NCBI GenBank assembly: GCA_037952775.1
Contig: JBANAY010000003.1
Location: forward strand, 18,910,001-18,974,000
DNA: 64,000 nt
Origin: Clonostachys chloroleuca
Lineage: Eukaryota; Ascomycota; Sordariomycetes; Hypocreales; Bionectriaceae
Direction of reading: 5' to 3'
The translations under genes and the position numbers were made by a program. This document shows, one piece after another, positions 49,201 through 60,403 of the stretch. The stretch's first letter is position 1; every line of letters starts with the position of its first letter. Under the pieces are notes generated by a model. The model made no database searches. It saw nothing but the letters and a program-made list of their open reading frames with translations, and was not told where the DNA came from.

Positions 49201-49768
49201 GACTCCCCCTGTTTGATGGAGGGTGCTCTAGACCGTGGATTGCCTGGGGAAGTTACCTGAGAAGAGCGAGGTCTCTGGTATCTAGATAGGGGAGGTCTTG
49301 AAACAACGGGGGACGGTGGTACGGAGTGTTGCTGCGGTTGTGCTCCAGAGGTAGAGGCGGCAGAACTGGTCCCAGGCCGGAAAAAGGATGGACGGCGAGT
49401 TGGTGCTATTGAAAACGACTGTTGATTATGTAGTCTTGTCGTAGAGTGCGACGCTGGCCGTCCGGTGGAGGGGGAGCGTCTACAACTTCGCCAAAGACCA
49501 GGCCACTGGCCGCAGCAGCAATCGCAGTACCGGCTCCCACCAGCTACACAGGTTCAGATGATTAGCTCCAGATTTCGCCGGGAGGAGGCGGGCGGGCAAG
49601 CGAGCGAAAGACCGGGGAAGGGATACACAAAGAGGAGCGTGTGAAAATCAATCATGAAGGGAGGAGGAGCTGGCGGGGAGGGTCAAGTTTAAAATTGAAC
49701 GAAGTTGTCACTGAGACTAGTGAGGTTCCATCGGGGAGATTGAAACTTACACTTGGAACCGTCTGCAT
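46207..49768 (-). CDS. Large Ser/Pro/Arg-rich protein of unknown function; frame broken by two one-base deletions
   Basis: Not confidently assigned. A tiny exon (49768-49751, MQTVPS) splices over a 207-base intron (49544-49750) to LVGAGTAIAAAASGLVFGEV, a short hydrophobic N-terminal segment. The frame then breaks at a G5 run (49470-49474) and again at a G6 run (46505-46510), both plus strand. One extra base in each run gives an open frame of 1119 codons (1118 residues). Frames join as VVDAPPSTGRPASHS and as EPVLETPPSNKRMHFDT. Residues up to about 600 are low-complexity, with many SP/TP sites. The conserved-looking core is C-terminal: NPNVRLALANISGNGMIEHG, VIDIRNERPLSNLFDWSE, the acidic EDWDDDFEFSG, a helical block IRELSLLVNDLQRLCRHG, and NSLKVLVKRASDLRDILSEF. 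The acidic W-D motif recalls septation-network regulators, but I cannot support that assignment. Confidence 0.75.
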
Positions 49769-51796
49769 GGTTGCTGAGGGCTTCTACGGGTCAGCAGAAA
49801 CCCTACAAGCAAGCATTCTATGAGAGTGAGATCGCGGTGGCCAGGTCCAGCGGAGAATACATGGTCAAGTCGTGGGCGGTGGTGATCGGTTCGTAGCCCC
49901 AAGAAATGCTGTAACTGATGCGGAAGAACGAGTGGACGGTCCTGGCCGTGTTTCGCAGGGGAAGGGGTGTGGTGCGTGCGTGTGGTGAGTTTCGGTCCAG
50001 TAGGCGCGAGTACAAGCAAGGCCGAGTCTGCTCTACTCTGCTGCGAGGAGCGAGGACAACGGCGGCGGGACGGGAAGGGATGGAGGACGGTCCAGAAAAA
50101 CAAGCGAAGGAAGAAGGACTAGATTCGCCAACGGAGGCAAAAACAAGAAGAAAGATGAGACGGCGGAAGGCGACCAGGAAAAGACCAAAGCAGTTCCGTG
50201 CGAGGGACAGGTACGGTACCTTGTCTTGTGTTCTTTGGAGATTGCGAACTGAGATTTTGGGCGAGATGGATCGCCTCTGCAGGGATGATGCCGATGCCCC
50301 AGCCCAAACCGACGAGTACCAGGGCAGGTGCTGTTAGTGGGCGGAGCCGCTGTACCTTAACGCTGCAATGGTCTGGGAGGCAGCCCTCAGGGAGCGGGCA
50401 GGACCATGGTATTTAGGGAGCTGGAACGCTGGACTCACTGGCTCCTCCGGCCTGCTGCAGGCGCCCGGGCGCCAGTGATTGGGCCTCAGTGCTGTGGCTG
50501 CCGGGGCTCCCACAGGGCGAGAAATTGGAGTATGCACCTCATGGAACCAAGAACCCACCCCCAAGCCGCCTGCTGCTCACCACAGCTGCTGGGTGGTTCC
50601 TCCCGCGCATGATTACGCAGGTTCTGGCGCCCATCCGTTGGCTAGCCCGGGGCTGGGCCTGGCTGGAGCTGCAGCCGTCATAAAGTCGCTGTATACCCTA
50701 ATTCCGAACCACCTATCAGCTCGTCTGACGGACGAGCTTCTTGTGACAGAGTTCAGCTAGCCTTGGAGCCTCCGAGCAGGGGAATCGCTGGCTCCTGGCC
50801 GCCCTCGTGTCCTATTATTGCCGATGCCCAGCGCTCGCGCCCACCCAAAGTCAATTGGGCGCTGCGCAACCGTCGACTTCGGCCAACCGTTCCACGCACC
50901 TCATTCCACATCTCACCACACTTGCACTCGCTAGCGCCAGTTTCGGTGTCGACATATCTGCTAACTCCCAAGACTTGCATGATGGCTACGTACCGACTAG
51001 TCGCCAGCTCGAGGCCGCCTGGTCTCTGAAGTTGTGGCTGAAGTACCTAGATGTTCTCCCACCTCTCACACCACTAAAAGGGGATCAGAACACCCTATCC
51101 AGTCATTGGCCATGATTCGACGACACATCCACATAACTTATTTGCATATGACGGGCGGGGACCCTACATGCTTCGATCACTGCCCATTGGAGAGGGTAGT
51201 GGAGGTGCTTGTAAGTGCAAGTGAGCGTGTGCTGAACCCCTTCCCAGCACCAGCCGCCGCCACCACAGCGTGCCAGAAACCCGTAACGCTTGCCAGCATA
51301 CGCAATCGATGCTACGATACTGCTCGGATACCTAGTGTCGATGGTGCTGGAGCGGTGGGCTGCAAATCACAATCATGATGGGCTCGTCACTTTCATGCAC
51401 CTATCTGAATGGGGAAAGCCATGGCCGGGCCTTGTTTTTGCTAGCAGCGCCTGGGGTCCGTCTCCTACAGGCCGCAAGCCGTAGGGAACTACTTGCGTCT
51501 GCGACTGTGCCCTTGCAAGCGACCTGCAGGTGGATACAAGAGTGTTAGGTACATATACGGGATCTCACCATACATAAAGATGTGTACATACATACACACA
51601 GGCAGACATGCATTCCGACGGGGGAACTGCTCCGTTTTGCATGCCAATAAGCTACATAAATTGCATACATATACATGAGCGAGGTGCATCATACCGCAGG
51701 CACAATGTAGGTACACGCTGATGGGAGGGACCCCTACCAAGATCTCATGTCGTCTGACGCCCAGAGCAAGCTCGTGCCCTATATGCTGGGTTTATA
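49769..51796. other. Intergenic region left of the transposon, no gene seen
   Basis: The first part is the promoter and leader of the Ser-rich gene. Frames at 49918-50337 and 50763-51115 have no family features. The segment around 51540-51680 is rich in short ACATAC-like repeats but has no gene. Confidence 0.5.
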
Positions 51797-53186
51797 AACT
51801 AACCTAGCAAAAGTTTGCGACCACCCCCACCACAACACCACACACCTATTCCAACCTTCCAATTTAGATTACATATTTTTAGCCCAAAAAGTATCCAATT
51901 AGAATAATAAATATATTTCTAGATAGCCTAAAGCTAGTAGATTAATATTTTGTATACCATCCGCGCGCACGGATGACTGCACGCAATCTATTGGGCAGTG
52001 ACTCTATCAACCTGCGTATTTGAGGCTGGGGGATGTCTTGCCACGCCTGCTGAACGCATTCCATGAAAATCGCTCTATCAGCTGCATTATTTTTAAGGTG
52101 ATGAAGTAAGGGATATCTCTTCCTTAATTGACGCTTGAGAAGGCTCCAAACGTTCTCTATTGGGCTCAAATCTGGGGAACAAGGAGGCCACTCCAGCAGC
52201 TCAATCCCATGTACAGCTAGTCACGCCATAGAGCTCTCAGACGTATGAATCCTTGCGTTATCCTGTTGAAATCTTCTGGTTCCATCGTATAACGGCAGAA
52301 GCCCCTCATAGAGGGCTTTTTGATAGCTCCAAGCTGTATAGCCCTTACGAGGGGCGTTGTTATCGCGAGTCATTGGTACAAGCGGCGTCCTTCCCGTCTT
52401 CCAGATTCCTCCCCAATACATCTGAGAAAGCGTAGGCTGGTTGTGATCCGTTTTATTAACAAGCTCTTTATTGTACTTCTTATGAGGGTGCCGGAAGAGA
52501 TATACGTTGGGGTTATCTGATTTATTCTGAATAGAAACCTCATCCGAGTTGATCATCTAAGAGTGTAAGCCGCCGTACGAGACCCTCATCTTCAAAGAGC
52601 AATACCTCAACCAAATCCTCAATATCCTCCAACCAAGCTTGTGCCCAATGAAGCCGGATAGCTGCTATTTCTGCTGTTAGCTTCGGCCTTTTCATAGCCT
52701 TCCATTTGCGCTTGAAATGGCTGCGCACAACGCGTCGAACTGTATCAATGCTGACGCGGCTATCCACCTCAGCTGTTAGGGCTCCCCATGTGATATCGCG
52801 ATCTTTATATACCATACGTACGATATATCGCTTCTCCGTCTTCGTAAGCTTATTAGGCCGCCCGGATCTTGGCTTATAATCCACAGAGCCCGTTTCCTCA
52901 AACCGCTTTTTGAGGGCTAAGACCGTGGTATGTGTGGTCCGGAACTCGCGAGCAACCGCACATGCGGACCTTCCTGCAGCTAGCTGCCCCAACATAGCTC
53001 CTTTTGCTTCAGGAGAAAATTGGCAGCCTCGACCACGATTTCCTGATATCTCGACCCCAAAGCGACGCATTTTACTTATAAATTGGCTGTGTTGTGTGTG
53101 TTGAAAGAAGGAGGTTGGGTCGCGAACGCGTCGGCGCGAAAAGGCGGTGGGGTCGGGTGGTCGCAAACTTTTGCACACCCACTGTA
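51797..53186 (-). mobile_element. Degenerate Tc1/mariner-type DNA transposon
   Basis: Terminal inverted repeats: right end 53156-53184 followed by TA (53185-53186); left end matches its inner 19 bases at 51807-51825 (GCAAAAGTTTGCGACCACC). Read inward, the right end starts CAGTGGGTGT. The ten outer bases on the left do not match, so that end is eroded or the boundary has moved; a TA directly precedes the matching part at 51805-51806. TA flanks and a DDE-type transposase place it in the Tc1/mariner superfamily. Total length about 1.39 kb. The left third is AT-rich, as expected after RIP. Confidence 0.85.
51942..53070 (-). pseudogene. Broken Tc1/mariner transposase
   Basis: Start at 53070 (MRRFGVEISGNRGRG). 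The N-terminal paired helix-turn-helix DNA-binding region is readable: FSPEAKGAMLGQLAAGRS, TTVLALKKRFEETGSVDYK and the linker PRSGRPNKLTKTEKR. The DDE catalytic domain follows in another frame: first Asp in MINSDEVSIQ, second in FQQDNARIHTS, and the final acidic residue in SPIENVWSLLKRQLRKRYP. A frame change occurs near 52540-52560. In-frame stops lie just before MINSDE (TAG) and at 52221-52223 (TGA before LAVHGIELLEW); both sit where Trp is expected, consistent with TGG converted by RIP-type C-to-T change on the other strand. No functional protein is encoded. Confidence 0.88.
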
Positions 53187-53285
53187 CGTGCATACGTGCT
53201 CTGTAGTGTGTTACAAACCCCGTCCGGACCTGGCCGACCTACCAGGGCGAGAGGCAACCCCCGTGGTATGAGGCGAATCTACCTA

Positions 53286-53520
53286 TGAGCTGATGGGCAA
53301 CGCTTCCAGGCTGCAGTGTCTCTGTTTGTTTGTTTGTTTCGGGCCATCTAAACGGGTGGCCCTCCTCTGCGTAGGCCACCGGCGTTGATCCAGTCGGCCA
53401 AGGCCCAATGTAACGCTGCTTGCTGGCTGGAGAAAATAGAGCTACTGCAGGTTTTGTCACAACGGATTTGGCATGTTTTCTTCGAGTATAATAACAACAA
53501 CAATAACAACAATAACAATA
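53286..53520 (+). mobile_element. Possible 3' end of a truncated non-LTR retrotransposon (LINE/SINE-like)
   Basis: A unique-looking segment of about 200 bases ends in a 34-base simple A-rich tail of AAC/AAT units (53487-53520), the arrangement seen at 3' ends of fungal non-LTR elements. A (GTTT)n stretch lies at its left side (53324-53339). No reverse-transcriptase frame is present and I found no target-site duplication. It could instead be an ordinary microsatellite next to the transposon. Confidence 0.3.
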
Positions 53521-56500
53521 GATCACGGTCACAGCCGGGTACGTCTCAGACAGAGCCGTCCCTAGTCCCGGATGTTATTTCGTCCGCAAAGCTTCAATGG
53601 CCCACGACTACCTATCTATCCGTAGCACCGCATGTAGGTAATATGTCATTCCGTCCCTGCATTCATCCTCGTTGAGGAACGGCAAGACAATGTTGGGAAT
53701 CTGTGGTACGACACAGCTCTGCACATCATCCACCGCCAATTGAAGAGCACCGTTAGAGTCGGACGTGGACGTTGTGCAATGCAACCCTGCCGTGTCGGAG
53801 GAGGCTGCTTCCCCCACAGTCGATTGCTTCGCTTTTCCTTCCAGATCTAGGTTTGGCCCCAATGGCTCAGACACTGCCTGCGTAGGCACAATATTAGGCG
53901 AGGATCTGCCATGGTTCTCTCATCAGCAATCCCCGTCCACGGTGCTGACGGGGACGGGAAATAACAAGCCATCAGTCCTGCAATTCCGATTTGTCCCACG
54001 GTTGCCCGCCGTGCGTGTAATAAATCATAGTATTCTCGACATATTAGCAGCCGGCGATACGAGAGGTAAGCCGTGCTGGGGCAGCATCCCGCACATCGGT
54101 TGGGGCACAGGAAGGGTGCCCACAATTACAATCACAGCGTCCTCCCTGCTAATCTACTTACAACTAACTTCTCAAGGTATTGGATGTACCCAACTAGGAG
54201 CACCCTCGAGGTCTGTGCAGCATCCTGAATGCCACACCTGAATGAAGCCTTGGCCAGTGAGCAATATCACCGGCTGCTATTCCTTCACTTCCCTTTATTT
54301 TTATTTTTGCTTTTTCCTCCGCTGACCGATCTTACCCGCGTCATAGCTGCGGCAGGGCATTCCTTGAGGAAGACTCTGTTATGACTTGCGTGGGAATAAG
54401 AGCGACCAACATGTCTGATGTGCATGAGGAGGCGAAACATGCTACCCCATCTGGGTTAGTGAACCAACATCTCATATCCACGATCCAGGCACGAAAGATT
54501 ATTCCAAGTCCAGAAACTGTCTGTTTTGCTGATATTTCAGCGAGGCCGGTTTCCCGTGCAGATTCATCCCAATTTAACTGGGGAAATCCCCGAACCTGTT
54601 CGAATCTCCATGTAGGATGTGCCTACCCACACAAGATGACATCTACGTGCGTGAGGTGTGCCAGCTTCTGCGGGCTTCATAGGCAGAGTATTGATGCGTT
54701 AATGCAATGCCAAAGCTAGTTGCTGGGCTGACGCCACCTTCCCTCAAAAGTGCTGCGATTGGCGTCGAAACTTCTGTCCCGACAATGTGGGGAGCTCAAG
54801 CCTTTTCTTCATGTTGGTAATTCTCTCACCCACATCCAATACTTCTCACCGATACATACAGCCAAAGTACATCCGATGAACCATGACTACTGCAAGAGAC
54901 GCCGTGCTAGTGATGCCCCATCATCGAGGACCACATCACCGGCGTTAGCACCATCAGGTGACCATGGGACCTGCGGAGCGCCCGTCACTGATGTCTGGGA
55001 CATAATACCAAGCTACTATCGTGTTTGATTGCGAAGTCAAGGGCAGAGACGAAAAGCAGGGTTGAAAACGTGACATCTACTACATATTCATGCCACGGGG
55101 GCCGCCAACCTCAATTGATCCACATCTCGTGTATCAGACACACATGGCAGAGCCAATTTCCATGAGAAAATTTGTGTCTCACAGAACCGGACGGCTCTCC
55201 GGATGTGCTCACTTCCAAGTCAAAGAGGGCGTTCTCCTCAGCCAGTCCCAGCATCCGCTACGACGAGAACAGCATGGCGGCCTCCAGGCGGGCTACGTTG
55301 TGTGATAGATCTCAGATCTAGAATGGTGCAAACCACAGCCAAGCCCGCTCGGGATAGGCTCCCAAACAGCCGGCTCAGCGAGGTGAGGGTGCCTCCACTC
55401 GCGTGACAGAGAGGCTAGACGATCCTGTCATCCTGCGCATCTGGTCCAGCTGAGAGATCGCCTAAGCATTAGTCTGATACCCTAGCACCGCCTGCGGATT
55501 GGCGTCACCAGCTAACGCCCATCAACCCGATGTGCAAGCGAGGAAGACAAACAAGGCCCTTCGAAAGTTCACAGCCGGCGGGGAAGAGAGGCAGAAAACC
55601 TGTAATCAATTCTTGGGGGTTGCCGAATGCGGCATGTGCTTCGGTGCACCTGAAAGCTGGACAACAGGCTTCCTGGGGGATATCACGAGGCGCCCTCGTC
55701 AAGCAATTGCCACATCCGACCACGAGATTCGGGCTAGTGCTCATCCGCGGTCCACCGAGATTCAGCATGGGATTCTTTCGATTATTTGTTTACACATGGT
55801 GGTCGACCTGGGCCTGGCCCACATACATACGTCGTGCAGGAAATCTTTTTGCAGGCCCCCTGCCATATGTAGTCAGGTGCAGATGGATTTTCAGGTGAGA
55901 ACGCGTCCGGGACGCGCAGAGCCTAGTCCCCTGTTGACGCGTCGGCAATTGAGTTTGGCAACCTGATTGGCGGCTGGCCGATTCACCATCACGTCATGCG
56001 CAGAAAGGCTGTCTGAAGTCTAACCAGGGTGACTAGAATTCTCCTTAAGTCTATATTGTCATCCTTGAAGAATCCTGGCAAGTTCGGAGGCCGCAATTGG
56101 ATCTTTGTTGTTGGCTGCTCACTCGTCGTGTGATTTCTCTACGGATTGCGGAGTGTCGTGCCGTCCTCATCCGCGGGGTTGTCCATGGATTCGAGCACCC
56201 GCACTCGAGGTTTGTTTGCTTTGCCCATGTAGGTAGGTGGTAGAAATTAGGTCAGCCTTAGGGCTGTCATGAATTTGATCCTTCAGTTTCATCTTACGTC
56301 CCTATCGGTCAACGATGCTGACCCGTCTAGTTTGACTTACAGTATGAGCCTTGGGTATTGAATAGTTCAAGGTTGCTTCATTGGCAGTCAGTCTATCCTT
56401 GTACCTTAGTAGTATGTGATGTTTGGTTGTAGTGTTGGCATGCTGAATACTAGTGGAAATGGGGTAAGTAGGTTGCTTCAGGGTTCGAACAGTTCCAAGT

Positions 56501-56941
56501 CCCCGAAGTACTGAATATTCAATCTAGTGGCATCTCATTGTGATATACAATGATATACGGCTAGAGGATATAAACATCAATGGACCAAACTCAAAACCAA
56601 GCTATCTTATCTGGTTACCGAGAAGTCTAAGCGTATATTTTGAGATGTGATTAGGTTGTCCAATTCTTCAACCTGTGCAAGTGGTTCACCTGTGATATAG
56701 GGTAGTCCTGCGGCGAGGAGCTCAACCACGCTAGACCCACTTAAATAGAGGGGCAGCACCAGTCAACGGCTACGCACCAAAATGTTACTTGGGATGCTAT
56801 ACGATTCACTCATCTGGTTGTTCACAAGCAGACAAGGCAAAGTCGCACAGTCTGGACTGAAAAGCGGATAAGTGAGATAATTTACGTCAAGCTATCACAT
56901 TGGAACACTTTTTATCCGCCAATCGACTGTAATCTTGCACC
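53521..56941. other. 3.4-kb gene-free region right of the transposon
   Basis: Several frames of 70-160 codons occur (for example 53765-54241 plus, 53608-53889 minus, 55499-55966 plus), none with family features or convincing introns. The last few hundred bases are the promoter of the GCN20 gene and include GATA-containing sequence (GGATAAGTGAGATAA, about 56866-56880). Confidence 0.5.
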
Positions 56942-59314
56942 ATGGAGGCAGAAATCAGGGCCGTGCTTCCTGATATCGACCCGGTCATCTCTGACTATTC
57001 CGTGGGATATCTCAACCATGCATCCACACTGTGGTCAGACGAAGAGGATGCCTCCGGCCCGTCCCCTCTTGATCAGGCTGCATCGGACATCACGGAGATC
57101 CTCCTATCGGCATCGGGTAACCTGAGCCCAAAGTTGGAGGACCAGATTACCCAACTTGTCAAGAAATGGGTTGACAAGTACACCGAGGCAAACGGAGGGC
57201 AGAGAAGTGGTCCGGCTGCAGTGAAGAGACTGGACCAAACCATTCAGGTCAGCTCCCAGAGGAATATGTCCTCAACACTGGCAGTTGCCACCGGCGGTGT
57301 GGACCTCGAATCCGCCAACGTCAAGAAGGTTGAGTCCAAGGTCGACCGGAAGAAGCTGGAGAAGGCCGAACGCAAGATTGCCGCCAAACAACAGAAGAAG
57401 ACGTTCAAGACTGTTGAGTATGAGGCCTCCAGGCTTCTTGACCAGCCCGAGTCCACCCAGTCATACGAAGAGTTCTACATGGCTGTCAACCCTCTGCAAC
57501 TGGGCTCATCGAGCAGCAACAAGACCAAGGATATCACTCTGGATAACATCGATGTGTCCATTGGAGGCCTGCGTATTTTGACAGACACGACTCTGACGCT
57601 GGCCTACGGTCATCGTTACGGTCTGGTTGGTAAGAACGGTATTGGTAAATCTACATTGCTCCGAGCACTGTCTAGGAGAGAAGTCGCAATTCCTACACAC
57701 ATCTCCATTCTCCACGTGGAACAAGAGGTACGGATATTCGGGTCGACTCGAGAAAGAGAGAGATGCTAACGTAAACAGATTACTGGAGACGACACTCCTG
57801 CCATCCAAGCTGTGCTCGACGCAGATGTCTGGCGAAAGGTTCTTCTCCGGGAGCAGGATGTAAGTACCTCGATTCGATAGGAGTAGGACTCTGATGCAAA
57901 TGTTGGGATAACTGACCTTGCACCCTAGGAAATCACCCAAAAGCTGGCAGAAATCGAAGAGAAACGAGCCCCTTTGGCGGACACATCAGCCGATGCTGCC
58001 AAGCTTGATCTAGAGAGAGAAACCCAAGATACGAAACTTGGTGATATCCAAGCCAAGCTTTCCGAGATGGACTCTGATAAGGCTGAATCTCGTGCCGCAA
58101 GTATCCTGGCTGGTCTCGGTTTCTCGGCCGAGCGACAACAGTATGCCACCAAGACTTTCTCTGGTGGTTGGAGAATGAGATTGGCGCTTGCCCGAGCACT
58201 GTTCTGCGAACCTGACCTGCTTCTTCTTGACGAACCGTCTAACATGTTGGACGTTCCTTCCATTACTTTCCTTTCCAACTATCTCCAGGGATACCCAAGC
58301 ACAGTGCTGGTCGTCTCTCACGACAGAGCATTCTTGAATGAGGTGGCTACTGATATTGTTCACCAACACTCGCAACGCCTCGATTACTACAGAGGAGCCA
58401 ACTTCGACACCTTCTACGCAACCAAAGAGGAGAGAAAGAAGGTGGCTCGGAGGGAGTATGAGAACCAGATGGCCCAGCGAGCCCACTTGCAGGCCTTCAT
58501 CGACAAGTTCCGTTACAATGCCGCCAAATCTTCGGAAGCTCAGTCTCGAATCAAGAAACTCGAAAAGATGCCTATACTAGAGCCACCCGAGGCCGAATAC
58601 AGCGTCAAATTCGTCTTCCCTGATGTCGAGAAGCTGTCACCACCAATTGTACAAATGTCAGAAGTTACCTTTGGATATAGCGCGGACAAGGTCCTGCTAC
58701 GAAACGTCGACCTTGACGTGCAGCTGGACTCGCGAATTGGTATTGTTGGACCCAACGGTGCCGGTAAGACGACGATTCTGAAGCTCCTCATCGGCAAGTT
58801 GTCACCTTCTTCGGGCTTGATAACAGCTCACGCAAGGCTCCGCATTGGTTTCTTTGCGCAGCACCACGTGGATGCTCTTGACCTTAACGACAGCGCAGTC
58901 GGATTCATGGCCAAGAACTACCCTGGACGCACGGACGAGGAGTACCGCAGACAGCTCGGTGCCTTTGGCATCACTGGCACCACGGGTCTGCAGAAGATGG
59001 CACTGCTCTCTGGTGGTCAGAAGTCCAGGGTTGCGTTTGCCTGCATTGCCCTCACGAACCCGCACATCCTCGTGCTGGACGAACCTTCTAACCATCTTGA
59101 TATCGAAGCTATGGATGCCCTGGCCGAGGCCCTGAACGCCTACCAAGGAGGTGTTCTGATGGTTTCCCACGACGTGACCATGTTGCAGTCCGTCTGCACA
59201 TCGCTGTGGGTGTGTGACGGCGGAACGGTGGAGAAGTTCAACGGGGATGTGCAAGCATACAAGAAGAAGATTGCTGCCCAGGCAGATGCCGCAGGTGTTG
59301 TCAAGGCTCACTAG
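56942..59314 (+). CDS. gcn20: ABC-F ATPase Gcn20
   Basis: Soluble ABC-F protein with two ATPase cassettes. With Gcn1 it binds ribosomes and promotes Gcn2 kinase activation during amino-acid starvation. Exons 56942-57727, 57779-57859 and 57929-59314; introns of 51 and 69 bases; 750 residues. The first 200 residues (starting MEAEIRAVLPDIDPVISDYS) form the Gcn1-binding N-terminal extension seen in Gcn20. Cassette 1: Walker A VGKNGIGKST, signature FSGGWRMRLALARA, Walker B LLLLDEPSNMLD. Cassette 2: Walker A VGPNGAGKTT, signature LSGGQKSRVAFA, Walker B ILVLDEPSNHLD. The linker between them (about residues 465-515) is the charged ABC-tran helical arm. No membrane domain is present, as expected. Confidence 0.95.
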
Positions 59315-60403
59315 ATACTTGGTACTATTCTATCATGCATACATCTGGCGGCTATGTGAAGCCAGCATTGACCCTACGCTCACCCATCCCTTCTGTGTGT
59401 TCCTTATGCTATGCAGTCCCTTTCTTTGTGCACGTTGTGCTATGTAGTGATGGATGAAGTATTGCTGTCAAATGCTTGCTCTGTCCTCTCACCGTATATG
59501 TACATTAAAATGAGTATCATCAAGAGGTCAGCAAGTGGGTGACATTGAAATTAAGACACTCAGATGTTAAGTTGCTTATTGTACATCAGAGATATTATCG
59601 TATACATTGTTCCTCCATTAATCGGAGAAAGTAGTCTGTTCATCACTCTCTTCTATTGGGTGTCTCATTTCTCCTGTCACCCACTTGCCAGGTCCTCGGG
59701 TAGTGCTGGCAGCTGTGGGGCAGCAATATCTCAGCAGCGCTGATACCCCCCACCTAATCTGATGCTTGACCGTATCAATAAGTAGGAGCACCAACTATCC
59801 CCAACCGGTAACGAATGGTAGGAGGTAGACTGTTTGCTTCAACGGTGTAGAGAATTTCTAGATACTTAGGTGCTATAGACGCTGCCTCGTAACTCTGCTC
59901 CGAGGCATCGCGGGCACAAAGCACAAAGACACGATAGCACTTACTCGCTGGTTGTTGGGCGACAAGATTAAATAAGGTGATTTGGCTGGTTGGGCGGTGT
60001 TGGAGCCTTTCCGGTTCGGGCCCGCCTGCAGGCAAGGGTGTAAACAATGCGCGGCGGCGACTGGCTGCTTGTTTTTCTGCCCCTGCCGCCTGCCTGGTCT
60101 AACGAGGGGCCAACAACGCTGCTGTGGGGTCGAGCCAATTCCCGCCGCCTGTCACCCCCTAATTCACAGTGGCTGTAGCTGGTACCTGCACCTAAGGCGG
60201 CAAGAAGCTGGGGGTCCTTCGTGGCGGTCAGACAGGTCACCACTTTCTCCTCGTCTCCAACAAAAATCAACATCCATTTCCTTGCTCCTACAATCCACTT
60301 CCTCGCCCATCACCCACTCCCAAGCTTCACATAGCTCTTCTGTGGTTGTATTTCGCTTCCTCTACCTGCAACACTTCCTTCTACACTCTCCAACACCTTC
60401 AAA
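59315..60403. promoter_or_regulatory. gcn20 3' flank and beta-tubulin promoter/leader
   Basis: About 1.1 kb with no gene. From about 60265 to the ATG the sequence becomes CT-rich with short A-runs (…CAACACCTTCAAA-ATG), a typical transcription-start region of highly expressed fungal genes. Confidence 0.5.

Noticed and set aside
49440..49490. A separate small gene encoding MQTVPS plus the hydrophobic segment
   Set aside because: The short reading stops soon after the G5 run, whereas one added base joins it to the long frame in phase and gives a total divisible by three.
53608..53889. Minus-strand frame ending in LPFLNEDECRDGMTYYLHAV
   Set aside because: The composition looks protein-like but there is no family, start context or neighbouring exon to support a gene.
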